Shown here: piece by piece, positions 54,684 to 64,000 of the stretch | Numbering within the stretch: the first letter of the stretch is position 1 | Layout: each line of letters opens with the position of its first letter | Source of the DNA: Tupaia tana | Taxonomy: Eukaryota; Chordata; Mammalia; Scandentia; Tupaiidae | Assembly: GCA_026018925.1 (NCBI GenBank) | Contig: JAKSZU010000003.1 | Location: forward strand, 10,999,236 to 11,063,235 | Direction: 5' to 3' | Length of the DNA: 64,000 nucleotides | The notes under the pieces: generated by a model | Told to the model about the DNA's origin: nothing | Seen by the model: only the letters and a program-made list of their open reading frames with translations | Databases searched by the model: none | Position numbers and translations under genes: made by a program

Positions 54684-55285
54684 GATCTATTTCTGTTAAG
54701 TGGTAAGCTTGGAGGTAGGTCAGTTGGGGCCGGTACAGCTATAGAACTGTTGCCAGGAGCGCAGGCTGGCTTGGTGCACATGGTCTTCCAATAAGCACCC
54801 GTAAGCAAGGCTTATTCCAACTCCAGGCCTCAAATACACCTTCCAACCAGGAAGGAAAAGTATGGAGAGATTTTACTGGCCATGCCAGTATGGTTTATCC
54901 TTTTATATCAGAAGAGAAACATCTTTTCCAGGTCTACATAACTGACTTCTGTTTAATATTATAGATAAGAACGAGGTCACAGGGGGCCATTTTCTAGATA
55001 CCAGGCCCATAGAAATACATCGTCATGACCGGCATAACAATTCATTTCCCGGGACTGGATGGGGGCTAATGACCACCTACCTAAACTGAAGTTGTACTGA
55101 CAGAGAAGTTTGATGGGATGGTTGTGGAGGCAGTGGGCAAAACTGGCCACAAGAATGTTTCTGGGAACTCTAGCCCAAGACTTCAGGTTTGGAATTATTG
55201 TGAACTTGCTTTTAGGCAGGATATAAGTGCTGTAGTCCCAGTGCAAGTTTCCAAGATATACTTGCCATCTTTGATCTCAGAAGCG
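54684..55285. other. unassigned intronic stretch
   Basis: Less AT-rich than surroundings, resembling an old retroviral or single-copy block. I cannot assign it. Confidence 0.4.
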
Positions 55286-55287
55286 AT

Positions 55288-55288
<1 letters not shown>

Positions 55289-55318
<30 letters not shown>
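55289..55318 (+). repeat. Isolated poly(T) of about 30
   Basis: An uninterrupted T tract with no recognisable SINE body on its 3' side (GTGAAGGTCTTTTTATG follows). Possibly the tail of an unrecognised retroposon on the minus strand. Confidence 0.7.
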
Positions 55319-55540
55319 GTGAAGGTCTTTTTATGATACTCCCAGGAGTCTAGTTTCCAGAGACCTGGGAGTTTGCTTTCTGCTCCTTTTTATTGGAGCA
55401 TTGTACTTGAAAACTGGTCTTGGGGTTACCTTTGTTCATTGCTACTGTGCTGCCAGTTGCCTCAATGCCATCTCAGTGGGTAGTCAGGAAGCACACAGAT
55501 CTGGGTTTCTGTATGTCTCTAATGATGTGTGGACACATGC

Positions 55541-55571
<31 letters not shown>

Positions 55572-55674
55572 CACACACATATATATGTATATATATACAC
55601 ACATATGTATATATATACAGACACACGCATACACACACACACACACATACACACACACACATATATATATATAA
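55541..55674 (+). repeat. Compound (GT)/(AT)/(AC) microsatellite
   Basis: (GT)n, (AT)n and (AC)n blocks alternate over about 130 bp. All are alternating purine-pyrimidine and prone to length change. Confidence 0.93.
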
Positions 55675-55784
55675 CTGTTTTCATATATTTGGATTGTAAT
55701 CCAATTATCACAGAACTCATTTTTTAAAAGTTTCTTTCCCAAGCAAGAGAGATGAGCAGAGAGACAGGACTTCCAACAGGATCT

Positions 55785-56023
55785 TTCTATATTTGTTCAA
55801 TTACCAGAGGGCATGCACATTCTCCAGAGAGAGAGAGGGAGAAAGCACCCCCACAGTGGGGCATGGTCACACCATAATCTCTCCATTTCTCCATCATGTC
55901 AGAATTTGGGGCACATACGCACACATGCCCAGCACTTTCAAAGCCACTGGGGCTGGGATTCGAACCACAGTTGACCATGTGGAATCCAGCCTCCTTAACC
56001 ACTAGGCTATGGGGCTAGCCCCC
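55785..56023 (-). repeat. SINE family C, reference copy
   Basis: TTACCAGAGGGCATGCACAT, (GA)n, AGCACCCCCACAGTGGGGCA, CTCCATCATGTCAGAATTTG, B-box complement GGGATTCGAACCACAG and head end AGGCTATGGGGCTAGCCCC. YAACAGGATCT duplicated at 55774-55784 and 56024-56034. Best preserved family C copy. Confidence 0.88.
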
Positions 56024-56034
56024 TAACAGGATCT

Positions 56035-56579
56035 CGATGCTATGATCTATCTCCAGCTTCAGCGAGCTCTGCATCATGGGCATGTGTGTGCAGTGTACTC
56101 AGGGACGTTTCCAGATATGAACCTAGAGCCTTACTAAGTGGGTCAGCTTCACAGTGTTTCCCTTTATTGCTACTGTCTGCCCCCATCACAGAACATTTTA
56201 GTGCTCCTGATTTATTTGTAATCTCTCTAACAGGAAGAAGTGTGGTTTTCATTGTCTATATTTATTTGTTCAGCCTTGGTGTACTATAAAGTAGTTTCAT
56301 AATTCCTAGCCTGTATCTCTGTGTAAGAAAGTTACTAACTAGAGAACAAACACGTATAGTTCTTTTGTCTTCAGCCTTATAGCATCTAAACAAAATACTG
56401 TTTTTTAAACTTACTTTTTAATGTGCCATTTGACAAACTAAATCGTTGTTAGAACTGTGTCAGAAATGGAAATAAATGAAGGAAAATGAAGGCATTAGGG
56501 CTATTTTTGAGAAAATGATGTATCTGCTTTTCTTAATTCCTGGACTTTTGATTGCATAGAAGTATTTTAGTCACTTTAA
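56035..56579. other. unassigned intronic stretch
   Basis: Nothing recognised. Confidence 0.5.
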
Positions 56580-56812
56580 AAAAATTTTTTTTAAGAGATT
56601 TTTGCTATAGTGTGCATGTGCTCACCGGAGAGACAGAAAGACGAGAAATCACTCCCCAGAGGGGATGACCATGCCACAGTCATGCCTCTCAGGATCTTGG
56701 GCATACGCGCACATGCACCTGGTTTGAGTTTTAAGCTGCCAGGCCCAGTACTAGAACTGCAGTCGACTACATGGGAGTGCAGTGATGTAACCATTATGCC
56801 ACCTGCAGGTCC
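56580..56812 (-). repeat. SINE family A
   Basis: AAGAGATTTTTGCTATAGTG, a shortened body lacking part of the TTCTCCTCCATTCTCC box, head end CACCTGCAGGTCC. Confidence 0.88.
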
Positions 56813-57820
56813 TGAGTGTTTTAGTTATTATTGATTTGATTCTCAGTTTGCCAGAGAGGTAAGATAGTACAGTATTATAATATCTACATTTCTTTAATTG
56901 CACATATTGTCTATGCATTATTAAACACTCAAAACATGTAATAATTTAAGAATTTTTCAATATGCATATAAAAGGATGAGAATGACTTATGCATTTTCAG
57001 CCTGATCTTTTTACTAATTATTTAACAGTTAGGTGATGTGCCTTTTCTTATTTTAAAGGTTGTTTTAGCAGAACGCTTTACTATTTTTGAGAATATCAAC
57101 AGTACAATGCAGTAAATCTTTCGCTTACAGTGACTAAATTACTGTTCTGTTACTAGAAGAGGCTTGAGTTTGTCAAAGTTTGGGAGAAGATTTCCTACTG
57201 GTTACTTATGGATAGCCCTATGGAAAGAAGGCTAGGAGAGAGAAAACCATGGAACCCAAGAGATTTCATATATTTAGTGGAGCATCTAATTTAGGTAGTA
57301 AAATGGGACGCTGAATGAATTAAGATTATGATCAAATGGGGATTCATTGGAAATGGTGTAGTGAAAGTAAGAGTAGGATAGGATTTGAGACTTAAGAGAA
57401 ACATTCGAACTGGAAAGCTATTGTAAGAAGAGTGGCTGCATATTTAAAAGGGTTTGAAAACAGCAGTTATATTTGCTTTCACTCACATTTTCTTATGTGA
57501 GTTGTAACTCAGAAGAAAGCTGTATACATTGTCTTTCTAACGTCATTTTTATATGTATGTGTGAATTGAACACATATTACAGTTTAGAATATGTTAATTC
57601 AGTAATCTGTTAGAGAAAACAAGTGCTATCAAAGTATAATAAAAATGTAAATGTATTCATGTGTTACTAGTTTGACTACCAAAACTCAGGTTTTAATACA
57701 TATCTCAGGAGGATTTTCTAGGTAACAGGATTTAAGGGTCTGGTTAGGATTAACTGCTGGTTTGACTTCATCAAAGTTAGGTATAAAGAAGAATTTTATT
57801 TAAATTGTAAAGGACAAGGG
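56813..57820. other. unassigned intronic stretch
   Basis: 1 kb of AT-rich DNA without named repeats or exon signals. Confidence 0.5.
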
Positions 57821-57821
57821 A

Positions 57822-58350
57822 CAGCCAGTGCCTGGACAGCCAGTGCCTGGTGGTTAAGATCCACATGGCCAACTGCACAGTTCAAGTCCTGGACTCAGTG
57901 GCTTGAGAAACACATGGGGTGCATGTGTATGCATGCCTCAGATCTTGGAAAGAACGTGAAATAGATGTGACCAGCAGATGGTGTAGCGTTTACATCACTG
58001 GATTCCCTCATGGCCAACCTTGGTTTGAATCTCAACTGGTGGCTTGAAAATTATGCCAGGTGTGCGTGCCCAAGATCCTGGGAGGAGAAGGAAGGAGTAG
58101 GGATCTCGGCTGGCCGTCTTGCCTGGAGGATGATTTCGCACTTTCCCTCTTACTATCTGTCTCTCTGGAACACGCATGTGCCCTAAGGCAAAAACTTGTT
58201 TAAAAAAAAGACATGGAGAAGTAATTGCAGTGTGACTGTGAGCCATGCAGGGGTGGGGGGGTTGGGGGGGTGGTTTGCTTCCTCACTTTCCTTCTCTCTA
58301 TCTCTGTCTCTCTCTAGTCATGACCTCTGGCAAATTACAAAAAAGTTTTT
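57822..58350 (+). repeat. SINE, diverged, split by another SINE
   Basis: 57822-57968 has a duplicated head segment (GACAGCCAGTGCCTG twice) and GTTCAAGTCCTGGACTCAGT. 58208-58350 continues with CATGGAGAAGTAATTGCAGT, a G-rich run (58251-58273) and the CT-rich end. Confidence 0.65.
57969..58207 (+). repeat. SINE family A nested in another SINE
   Basis: TGACCAGCAGATGGTGTAGC head, GCCCTAAGGCAAAAACTTG and an A8 tail. Confidence 0.85.
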
Positions 58351-58367
58351 TAAAAATGACAGAACAG

Positions 58368-58632
58368 GGGACCAGCAGTTAGCTTAGTGGCTATGTTGCT
58401 GGACTCCCACCTAGTGGACTGCGGTTCGCGTCCCGGACCTGGTGGCTTAAAACTCAGCCGGGCGCGTGTGTGCGCGTGCCCAAGATCCCGAGAGGAGAAT
58501 GGAGGAGAAGGGATTGCAGAGTGGCCATCCCCTTGGGGGGTGATTTCTCTCTTTCGCTTTCTGTCTCTCTGTCTCCCTCTGTCTGGCGAGCGCACGCACC
58601 CTATAGCGAAAAACCTCTCCAAAAAAAAAAAA
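58368..58632 (+). repeat. SINE family A, young subfamily
   Basis: GGGACCAGCAGTTAGCTTAG head, B-box region GGTTCGCGTCCC, GCCGGGCGCGTGTGTGCGCG, GAGCGCACGCACCCTATAGC, A11 tail. GACAGAACAG duplicated at 58358-58367 and 58633-58642. Confidence 0.95.
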
Positions 58633-58642
58633 GACAGAACAG

Positions 58643-59285
58643 TATTTCACAGAAGTTATAAAAGTTGTTTCATTAATTTTGTGATATCACTTGAAATTGG
58701 AACTGCAATTGGTACCTACAGCTCGTAATGTAACAGTAAGCAGTATTGTTAGTACCCAAAATAACTGATTGCAGATTATTCCTGCCATTCTTCCCTTTCC
58801 TGTTTTCCTCCTGAGCCTATTAAACGCGACATTCCTGCCTCCTTCTTTAGTTTCCTCCTCTTTCCAATTTGCTCTAGATGTTCAAGGATCTGTTTATTTT
58901 GAAGGAAATAAAAAGAAATAAAGAATTTCTGTAAGCAGTGTTAGAAAACATAGAAACCCAATCCAAAGCTAGTTACCATAAAGTCATCAAAATAGGGTTG
59001 CATGGTAATTATGTGCTAAATGCTACATTCTGCCACATACTAGCATAAGGGTAAGAGCTTTGGGGCAGGAGCATTTTATTTTTGGATGCAATTATTGTGA
59101 GTTTTAAGTGCATTTTGGCATTTATTCATAGCAAAGGATGAGATGCTTGGGTTTAATTAAAAAAAAAAGTTAATGGTGAATGACGGAGCATGGAGAGTGT
59201 CAGATTTACCTCAGTAAAGGAAAATGTTGTAGGTGTGTTGATTTAATAACAAGCTTGTTAGTGTTTACAGCTTTACTCAAACTTT
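58643..59285. other. unassigned intronic stretch
   Basis: Nothing recognised. Confidence 0.5.
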
Positions 59286-59289
59286 GTTT

Positions 59290-59538
59290 CACTTTTTTTT
59301 TTTTTTTCCCTCCCCCATAGGGTGCATGTGCTAACCAGAGAAAGATAGATGAAAAGTGAGAAATTACCTCCTAGGGAGAAAGGCCATCCTGTGTTCTCTT
59401 TTCTGTTCTTCTCTTGGGATTTGGACATGCACACACATGTACCTGGTGTGATTTTCAAGCTGCCAGGTTCTGGGACTTGATGTGTAGTCGGCCGTGTTGG
59501 AGTCCAACACTTTAACCACTGTGCTAAGAGCTGGCCCC
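59290..59538 (-). repeat. SINE family A
   Basis: T15, CCCCATAGGGTGCATGTGCT, shortened body, head end AAGAGCTGGCCCC. TTCACTT on both sides. Confidence 0.87.
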
Positions 59539-61000
59539 TTCACTTGAAATTTTAAACTCAATACATTTTCTTATGGAAATGAAGTTACAGTGGTGGTTAA
59601 GGTCTCAGAGTAGACCACAAAAGCCCACTCACTGTATAGTGTAGCTGTAGCTGAATTACAATACTTCTCTTAATCAGATAGCCTTCCTAGCTTCTGGACT
59701 TTGGCAGGAAGTGTGAGATTGGACCTGCAGAAGTGGCCATGGTGGTAAGTTGGAAGGCAGTGGAGGAGGGCGTATCCCCTGCTTCCAAGTACAGCAGTAC
59801 AAGCAGCAGCCTTTTTTCTAAGTAGCTTCTAAGTCCTATTGATTGCCAGTGTTTTGTATTCCTGCTTATTTTTCTTCTTTGGGGCTCATTTTATATATAA
59901 AAGCTCTACTTGCCCAATAAATCATAGGTTGCATTATAATATTTTAGATTTTCCCCTCCACATAGTTACTGTGCATGAGCAATTGCAAGTTTCAATTGTG
60001 AAAGCTAATTATAATGTGAAACTGGAATCTGAGTGTTCGTGAAGAAACTTGGAATATATTGACAGTTTTTCTTTGAAAATTACTTTAATTTCTTTTATCT
60101 TTGTTCAGTATCTTAACTTAAGCTTTTAAAATAAGAACTAATTTTCAGAAGAGCTCTTCTTTTTTCTCCCATAATGTCAGAATCCCACATAGTGAGAGCA
60201 GACTAAATTTTCACTGAAGGTTGGAAAGTAATTCTTCTCCTTTTTGAACGGCAACACTGTCAAGCTAGTGGTAGAATGCTGCAAATAATTCTTGTGGGCT
60301 GTAACCATTACTATCCTACACATGTAATTTCAGGTCTATTCAATCTTTATGCAAGCTTGAAATCCAGGCAGCCGATCTGATAGTTTGCACATGCCAAGAT
60401 TTTGAAGTTTATTATGTGTTTATTGAAAGTACCCATGTATACAGTTGGTTTTAAAAAAATAGGATGTTTTAAAATGTGAATTCCTGCAGAGCTGAATTCT
60501 ATGCCTTTGAATGCTCATGTACTCTTCATAAAAATGGTAGTTTCCAAGGGATGACAAAATAGGCTGAAGTACTCTTAAATTAAAGGTTCCACAGCTTTCT
60601 ACCTGTGGCAAATTTCGGCTATCCAAAGGAACACTGGTGGAGAGTTCCTTCCAAAACTACATCCTTCAAACTCTCTTTATACAACCCACCCCCCACCCCC
60701 AACTCACCTCTGTATAGGGCTGTTTCGATATTGCCATGATCAGCTCTAGAGAGTACAAGATCTCTTTCTATAAAGACAAAAAAAATTGGGGAAAATGAAT
60801 GCTATTTGATGAAGAAATGGCTTCATTCAATGATCAGAGAACTATAGTTCTATGCTCCCTTATTCTCAGTGTAATCTTTGGCTCTGTCTGGATGGCATAA
60901 TATTTGTTTTCAACTGAAATATTAATCTACGTCCAGATTTTGCATTTTACTTCTCAAGGTTTTGCCTTGGGCATCTTTGTCCTTATACGAGGTATACTTT
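59539..61000. other. unassigned intronic stretch
   Basis: 1.5 kb without named repeats, AT-rich, with a C-rich patch CCCACCCCCCACCCCC at 60686-60701. No gene evidence. Confidence 0.5.
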
Positions 61001-61010
61001 TTACATTATT

Positions 61011-61264
61011 TTAAAAAAAATTATCTGTTTTATTTTTGAGAGAGATTTTTGCTATAGGGCATGTGCACTTGCCGCAGAGACAGAGAGACAAAGCGAGAAA
61101 TCACCCCCTGGGGGGATGACCATGCCATAGTCCCTTCTCCTCCATTCTCCTCTTAGGATTTTGGGCACATATACCCATACACCTGGCATGAGTTTTAAGC
61201 CACTGGATCTGGGACACAAACTGCGGTTGACTACATAAACATTACACCATCTGCTGGGTCTCCC
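61011..61264 (-). repeat. SINE family A
   Basis: GAGAGAGATTTTTGCTATAG, GCGAGAAATCACCCCCTGGG; the head is shortened (ACTACATAAACATTACACCA). TTACATTATT duplicated at 61001-61010 and 61265-61274. Confidence 0.92.
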
Positions 61265-61274
61265 TTACATTATT

Positions 61275-62850
61275 GTTATAATTTTCCAGGTTATTCTTGA
61301 GGTGTTCAAGCACAGTCTTCATGGCTTCCTCTTGGGAGAAATAGAGTTGAATTGGTGGAGTGGGTGGATTAGATTATACTGACTTCAGCTTGAAGTCTGT
61401 GACACTGGTTTGCCTCTGCAGGGTGGTATGAAGGTAGGGGACAGCAGTGTGCACTGTCTAGCTAAGCCTAGCTGTCTAGCTGTCTTCTGGTCACAGGAGG
61501 TACTTAGGGATTCTGTAGAGCTTGGCTGTAGGTGAAGAAATCCGATTTGTTTTTTTTCCGATGAAAGAGTAATGAGGGTGAGAGAAGTATATCATACAGA
61601 GTGGTGGCTGTTACCTGAAGAACTTACGCTTGATGGTCTGAGTTGATCATAGGTCAGTCAGCACTTCTGCTATGACTGAATAGAAAGAAGTAGTCATATT
61701 GAAGAAAGTATTTTTTAGTGAAAAATTGGTGGGTGTTTCATTTAATATTAGCACAGATACAGCAGAATATATTGGCATATATCACTGAATCTTTGGATAA
61801 GCCTTGTGAAGAACAGTGAGGGAATGTGAAAAGTGACAAAATCATTGAAATATAGTACTGAAAAAAGCCATCACAATCTCTGAAATTGTATGTAGAGATA
61901 TATTATTAGAGGAAAAGACTTAATAGAAGTTGTATGTAGGCCTGGAGATTTTTAGTGATTTCAGGATTCAAACTAGAGCCCTATTTTTATAGTGTGACTT
62001 TATGATAATATAAGGTAAAAAAGGGAAGTACTTTCTAATGCTACTACAGGCTATGTATAGAGGAATGAGACTAATTTACTATGAAAATATTTATTTTTGG
62101 AAACTCTGGTGAGTATTTATGCATATGTTTGTGTGGAATCCATTTTACATTTTTGTTACACACTTAACTAAGGAATACAGAAATGAAATTTAAATTGCAG
62201 GAAGAGAAATTATTTTAATAGACTGTCATAACCACAAGGGTAAATACTAGCTTACCATTTTTCTTTTATGATCAGAATTTTTATTACTATAAAATGTTAT
62301 TTTAAAAAGGAACCTTGCATACATTTAATTGGTAGTTTATTAACCACAACTCTAGTAGTGTGAACTTGCTGAACTTTTTGAGGAAATGGAATCTGGGGAG
62401 TTACCTATTTCTTGAATTTGATAATGTTAGTTTAGAAATATATAGGTATTTAGTGTAAATCAACATGTTTTTGGAATTACTTTGGAAATACTTCTTTTAT
62501 ATTAAAATATAGTTATCTTGTTCTTAAAAAATGAACTTTGAAATTAAAAATTTTAAAAGTTTTTGTTAGAAATAATTATGGTTTTTATGTTGCATTTAGT
62601 TATGTTTCAGTTTGCATAATGCTGATGGATAGGAGCTGGAGGTAAAAATGTAAATCGAAAAAACTGGTACAAACTGGTGATTTTTTTTCTCCCTTGAACT
62701 TAATAATAATCTATTATGACCTGTAAAAATGTAACAGATACATAAAATAATTTAAGAAAGCTGCAAAGGGAGAATAGCCTTTTAAAAAGAGCTACATATT
62801 ATAATATACTTTAATGATTTTGTATAATCTTGTGAAATTAATGCAATAGC
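61275..62850. other. unassigned intronic stretch
   Basis: AT-rich intron DNA, nothing recognised. Confidence 0.5.
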
Positions 62851-62851
62851 C

Positions 62852-62857
<6 letters not shown>

Positions 62858-62894
<37 letters not shown>

Positions 62895-63138
62895 GGTTTT
62901 TGTTATAGGGAGCATGCATTCACCAGAAAGACAGAAAGAGACAGATAGGCAGAAAGTGAGAAATCACCCCCTGGGGGGTTGGCCACACCACAAACCCTTC
63001 TCCTCCACTCTTCTCTAAGGATCTTGGGCATACATGCATAGGCCCCTGGCGTGAGTTTAAGCCACCAGATCCAGGACTCAAACCACGGTAGACTACATGG
63101 GAGTCCAGCAACATAGCCATTATGCCATCTGTTGGTCC
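62858..63138 (-). repeat. SINE family A with long poly(T)
   Basis: T34, AGAGGTTTTTGTTATAGGGA, ATCACCCCCTGGGGGGTTGG, B-box complement GGACTCAAACCACGG, head end CATCTGTTGGTCC. Confidence 0.92.
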
Positions 63139-63811
63139 TTTAGCAAGCACTTTTAAAGAGGGGGAATATTTGTGTATATGTCTAAAACTAAATATAAGCA
63201 AGTAATTTTGATATCTTTCTTGAAAGATAAAGGAAATGTGACAAAGTTAACTGTATGTTAGAGTTCTGGGTAGCTTTAGTTCTAGCCGCAGAAAATGAGC
63301 TATTTGTGAAAATAGTGTGAAGTATAATTCAGAGCAGCTGTCTAATTTATAAGCCAGAACAAACTGCTCATGTTTTAAGTATATCAGTTACTCAAGGTAC
63401 CCATTATTGACTGGTTCAATCTAGTAATATTTGCTAAAAACTAGAGAAAGTTTGCTAATCCTTTTGAAATAAGTCAGATGAACCTCTTACATTTCCTTTA
63501 AGTACTCTAACTTATTTTTGAATTTGTATGTAGTCATTACTTAAAAAAAAAAAAAAAAAAAAAAAACAACTTTTAGGAACAATAACTAGAAGAATGTTTG
63601 GCCTGATTCAATGCTCACAGATTGAATGTACCTTGTAGTCAGTACCCATACCATCTCACTGTTTTTCAGAGGACTAGTACCGTGGAGACCTCCATCTGTA
63701 ATAATCCATTCAATGAGTATTGGATCCCTCAGTTGACTTTTCTAAATCTAGACTTTTCTACTCTTTTTTTCTATACTAACTAATATATTAACCAAAATGT
63801 TATAAATTACA
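63139..63811. other. unassigned stretch with poly(A)
   Basis: An A run of about 25 at 63542-63566 without a recognisable retroposon before it. Otherwise nothing. Confidence 0.5.
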
Positions 63812-63814
63812 GTG

Positions 63815-64000
63815 TAGTCCCAAGGTCTAGTGATTAAGGGAGCTGGATCCCACATGGCTTCAAGTGCAGTTCAAGTCTTCAGCCTGATGGCCTGAGCAAA
63901 ACATCAGAGGTGTGTGTGTGTGTGTCTGTGAGTTTTTGTGCCCCATGTCCTGGCAGGATGAAGAAGTAGAGAAGGGATTACAAAATGACAGCACCCCATT
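63815..64000 (+). repeat. SINE family C-like, cut by window end
   Basis: TAGTCCCAAGGTCTAGTGAT head, GGAGCTGGATCCCACATGGC, B-box-like CAGTTCAAGTCTTC, a (GT)n run at 63911-63924 and AGAAGGGATTAC. Continues beyond 64000. Confidence 0.78.

Larger units (their letters stand above)
35072..64000 (+). other. TPK1: TPK1 intron 2 (runs off the window)
   Basis: No sequence resembling the next TPK1 coding segment (NLKYCL...) is present down to 64000, so the intron exceeds 28.9 kb. That agrees with the very long introns of human TPK1. Contents are the repeats listed separately. I found no nested gene. Confidence 0.75.

Overview
This is nuclear DNA of a placental mammal. The evidence is a single CpG island in an AT-rich background, spliceosomal exon signals, ancient mammalian repeats (MIR, L2, HAL1, MaLR-type LTRs, L1) and about 65 lineage-specific tRNA-derived SINEs, roughly one per kilobase. 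I saw no Alu, B1, carnivore CAN, bovine BOV or bat VES element. One SINE at 891-1127 looks like a tRNA/7SL chimera, an architecture I know from tree shrews. I cannot name the species.

The only gene I can support is the 5' end of TPK1 (thiamin pyrophosphokinase 1) on the + strand. A CpG-island promoter (about 34380-35200) holds a non-coding exon 1 ending at a GTAAGT donor (34746). It is followed by a 267-nt intron 1 and by exon 2, whose 14 codons from ATG 35029 read MEHAFTPLEPLLPT before a GT donor at 35072. Everything from 35072 to 64000 is intron 2. Positions 1-34380 are upstream intergenic DNA; in human this side of TPK1 is a large gene-poor interval towards CNTNAP2.

Upstream region: an interrupted DNA-transposon relic (0.66-1.4 kb), an LTR (1.83-2.56 kb), a MaLR LTR split by a SINE (7.3-7.94 kb), L1 ORF2 and 3' UTR fragments (10.8-12.65 kb), a dense nest of SINEs inserted into one another (21.2-23.7 kb), a HAL1 element (24.35-31.1 kb) and an L2 (32.2 kb). 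The HAL1 is interrupted by a 4.7-kb endogenous-retrovirus RNA copy on the minus strand. That copy has R-U5 at one end, U3-R plus poly(A) at the other and matching target duplications, so it looks retroposed by LINE machinery. Several short inverted-repeat transposons also lie here.

TPK1 intron 2: about 30 SINEs, a solo-type LTR (37.35-37.98 kb), MIR/L2 relics, L1 3' tails (38.6, 40.0, 48.6-49.17 kb), an MLT1-like LTR (43.77-44.12 kb) and microsatellites at 40.05 and 55.54 kb.

SINE naming used below. Family A: about 250-270 bp, with a tRNA-like head (A box TAGCGTAATGG, B box GGTTCGAGTCC or variant), a GC-rich body, a CT-rich stretch, a CCCTATAGCRAAAA motif and poly(A). A-short: the same with the body deleted. 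Family B: a different body ending GACTCATGGGAGAAATAAA. Family C: an older relative whose head reads GGGGCTAGCC with GGCTGGATTCCACATGG. No open reading frame other than TPK1 exon 2 looks like a real protein-coding gene; the others are chance ORFs, mostly through SINEs.
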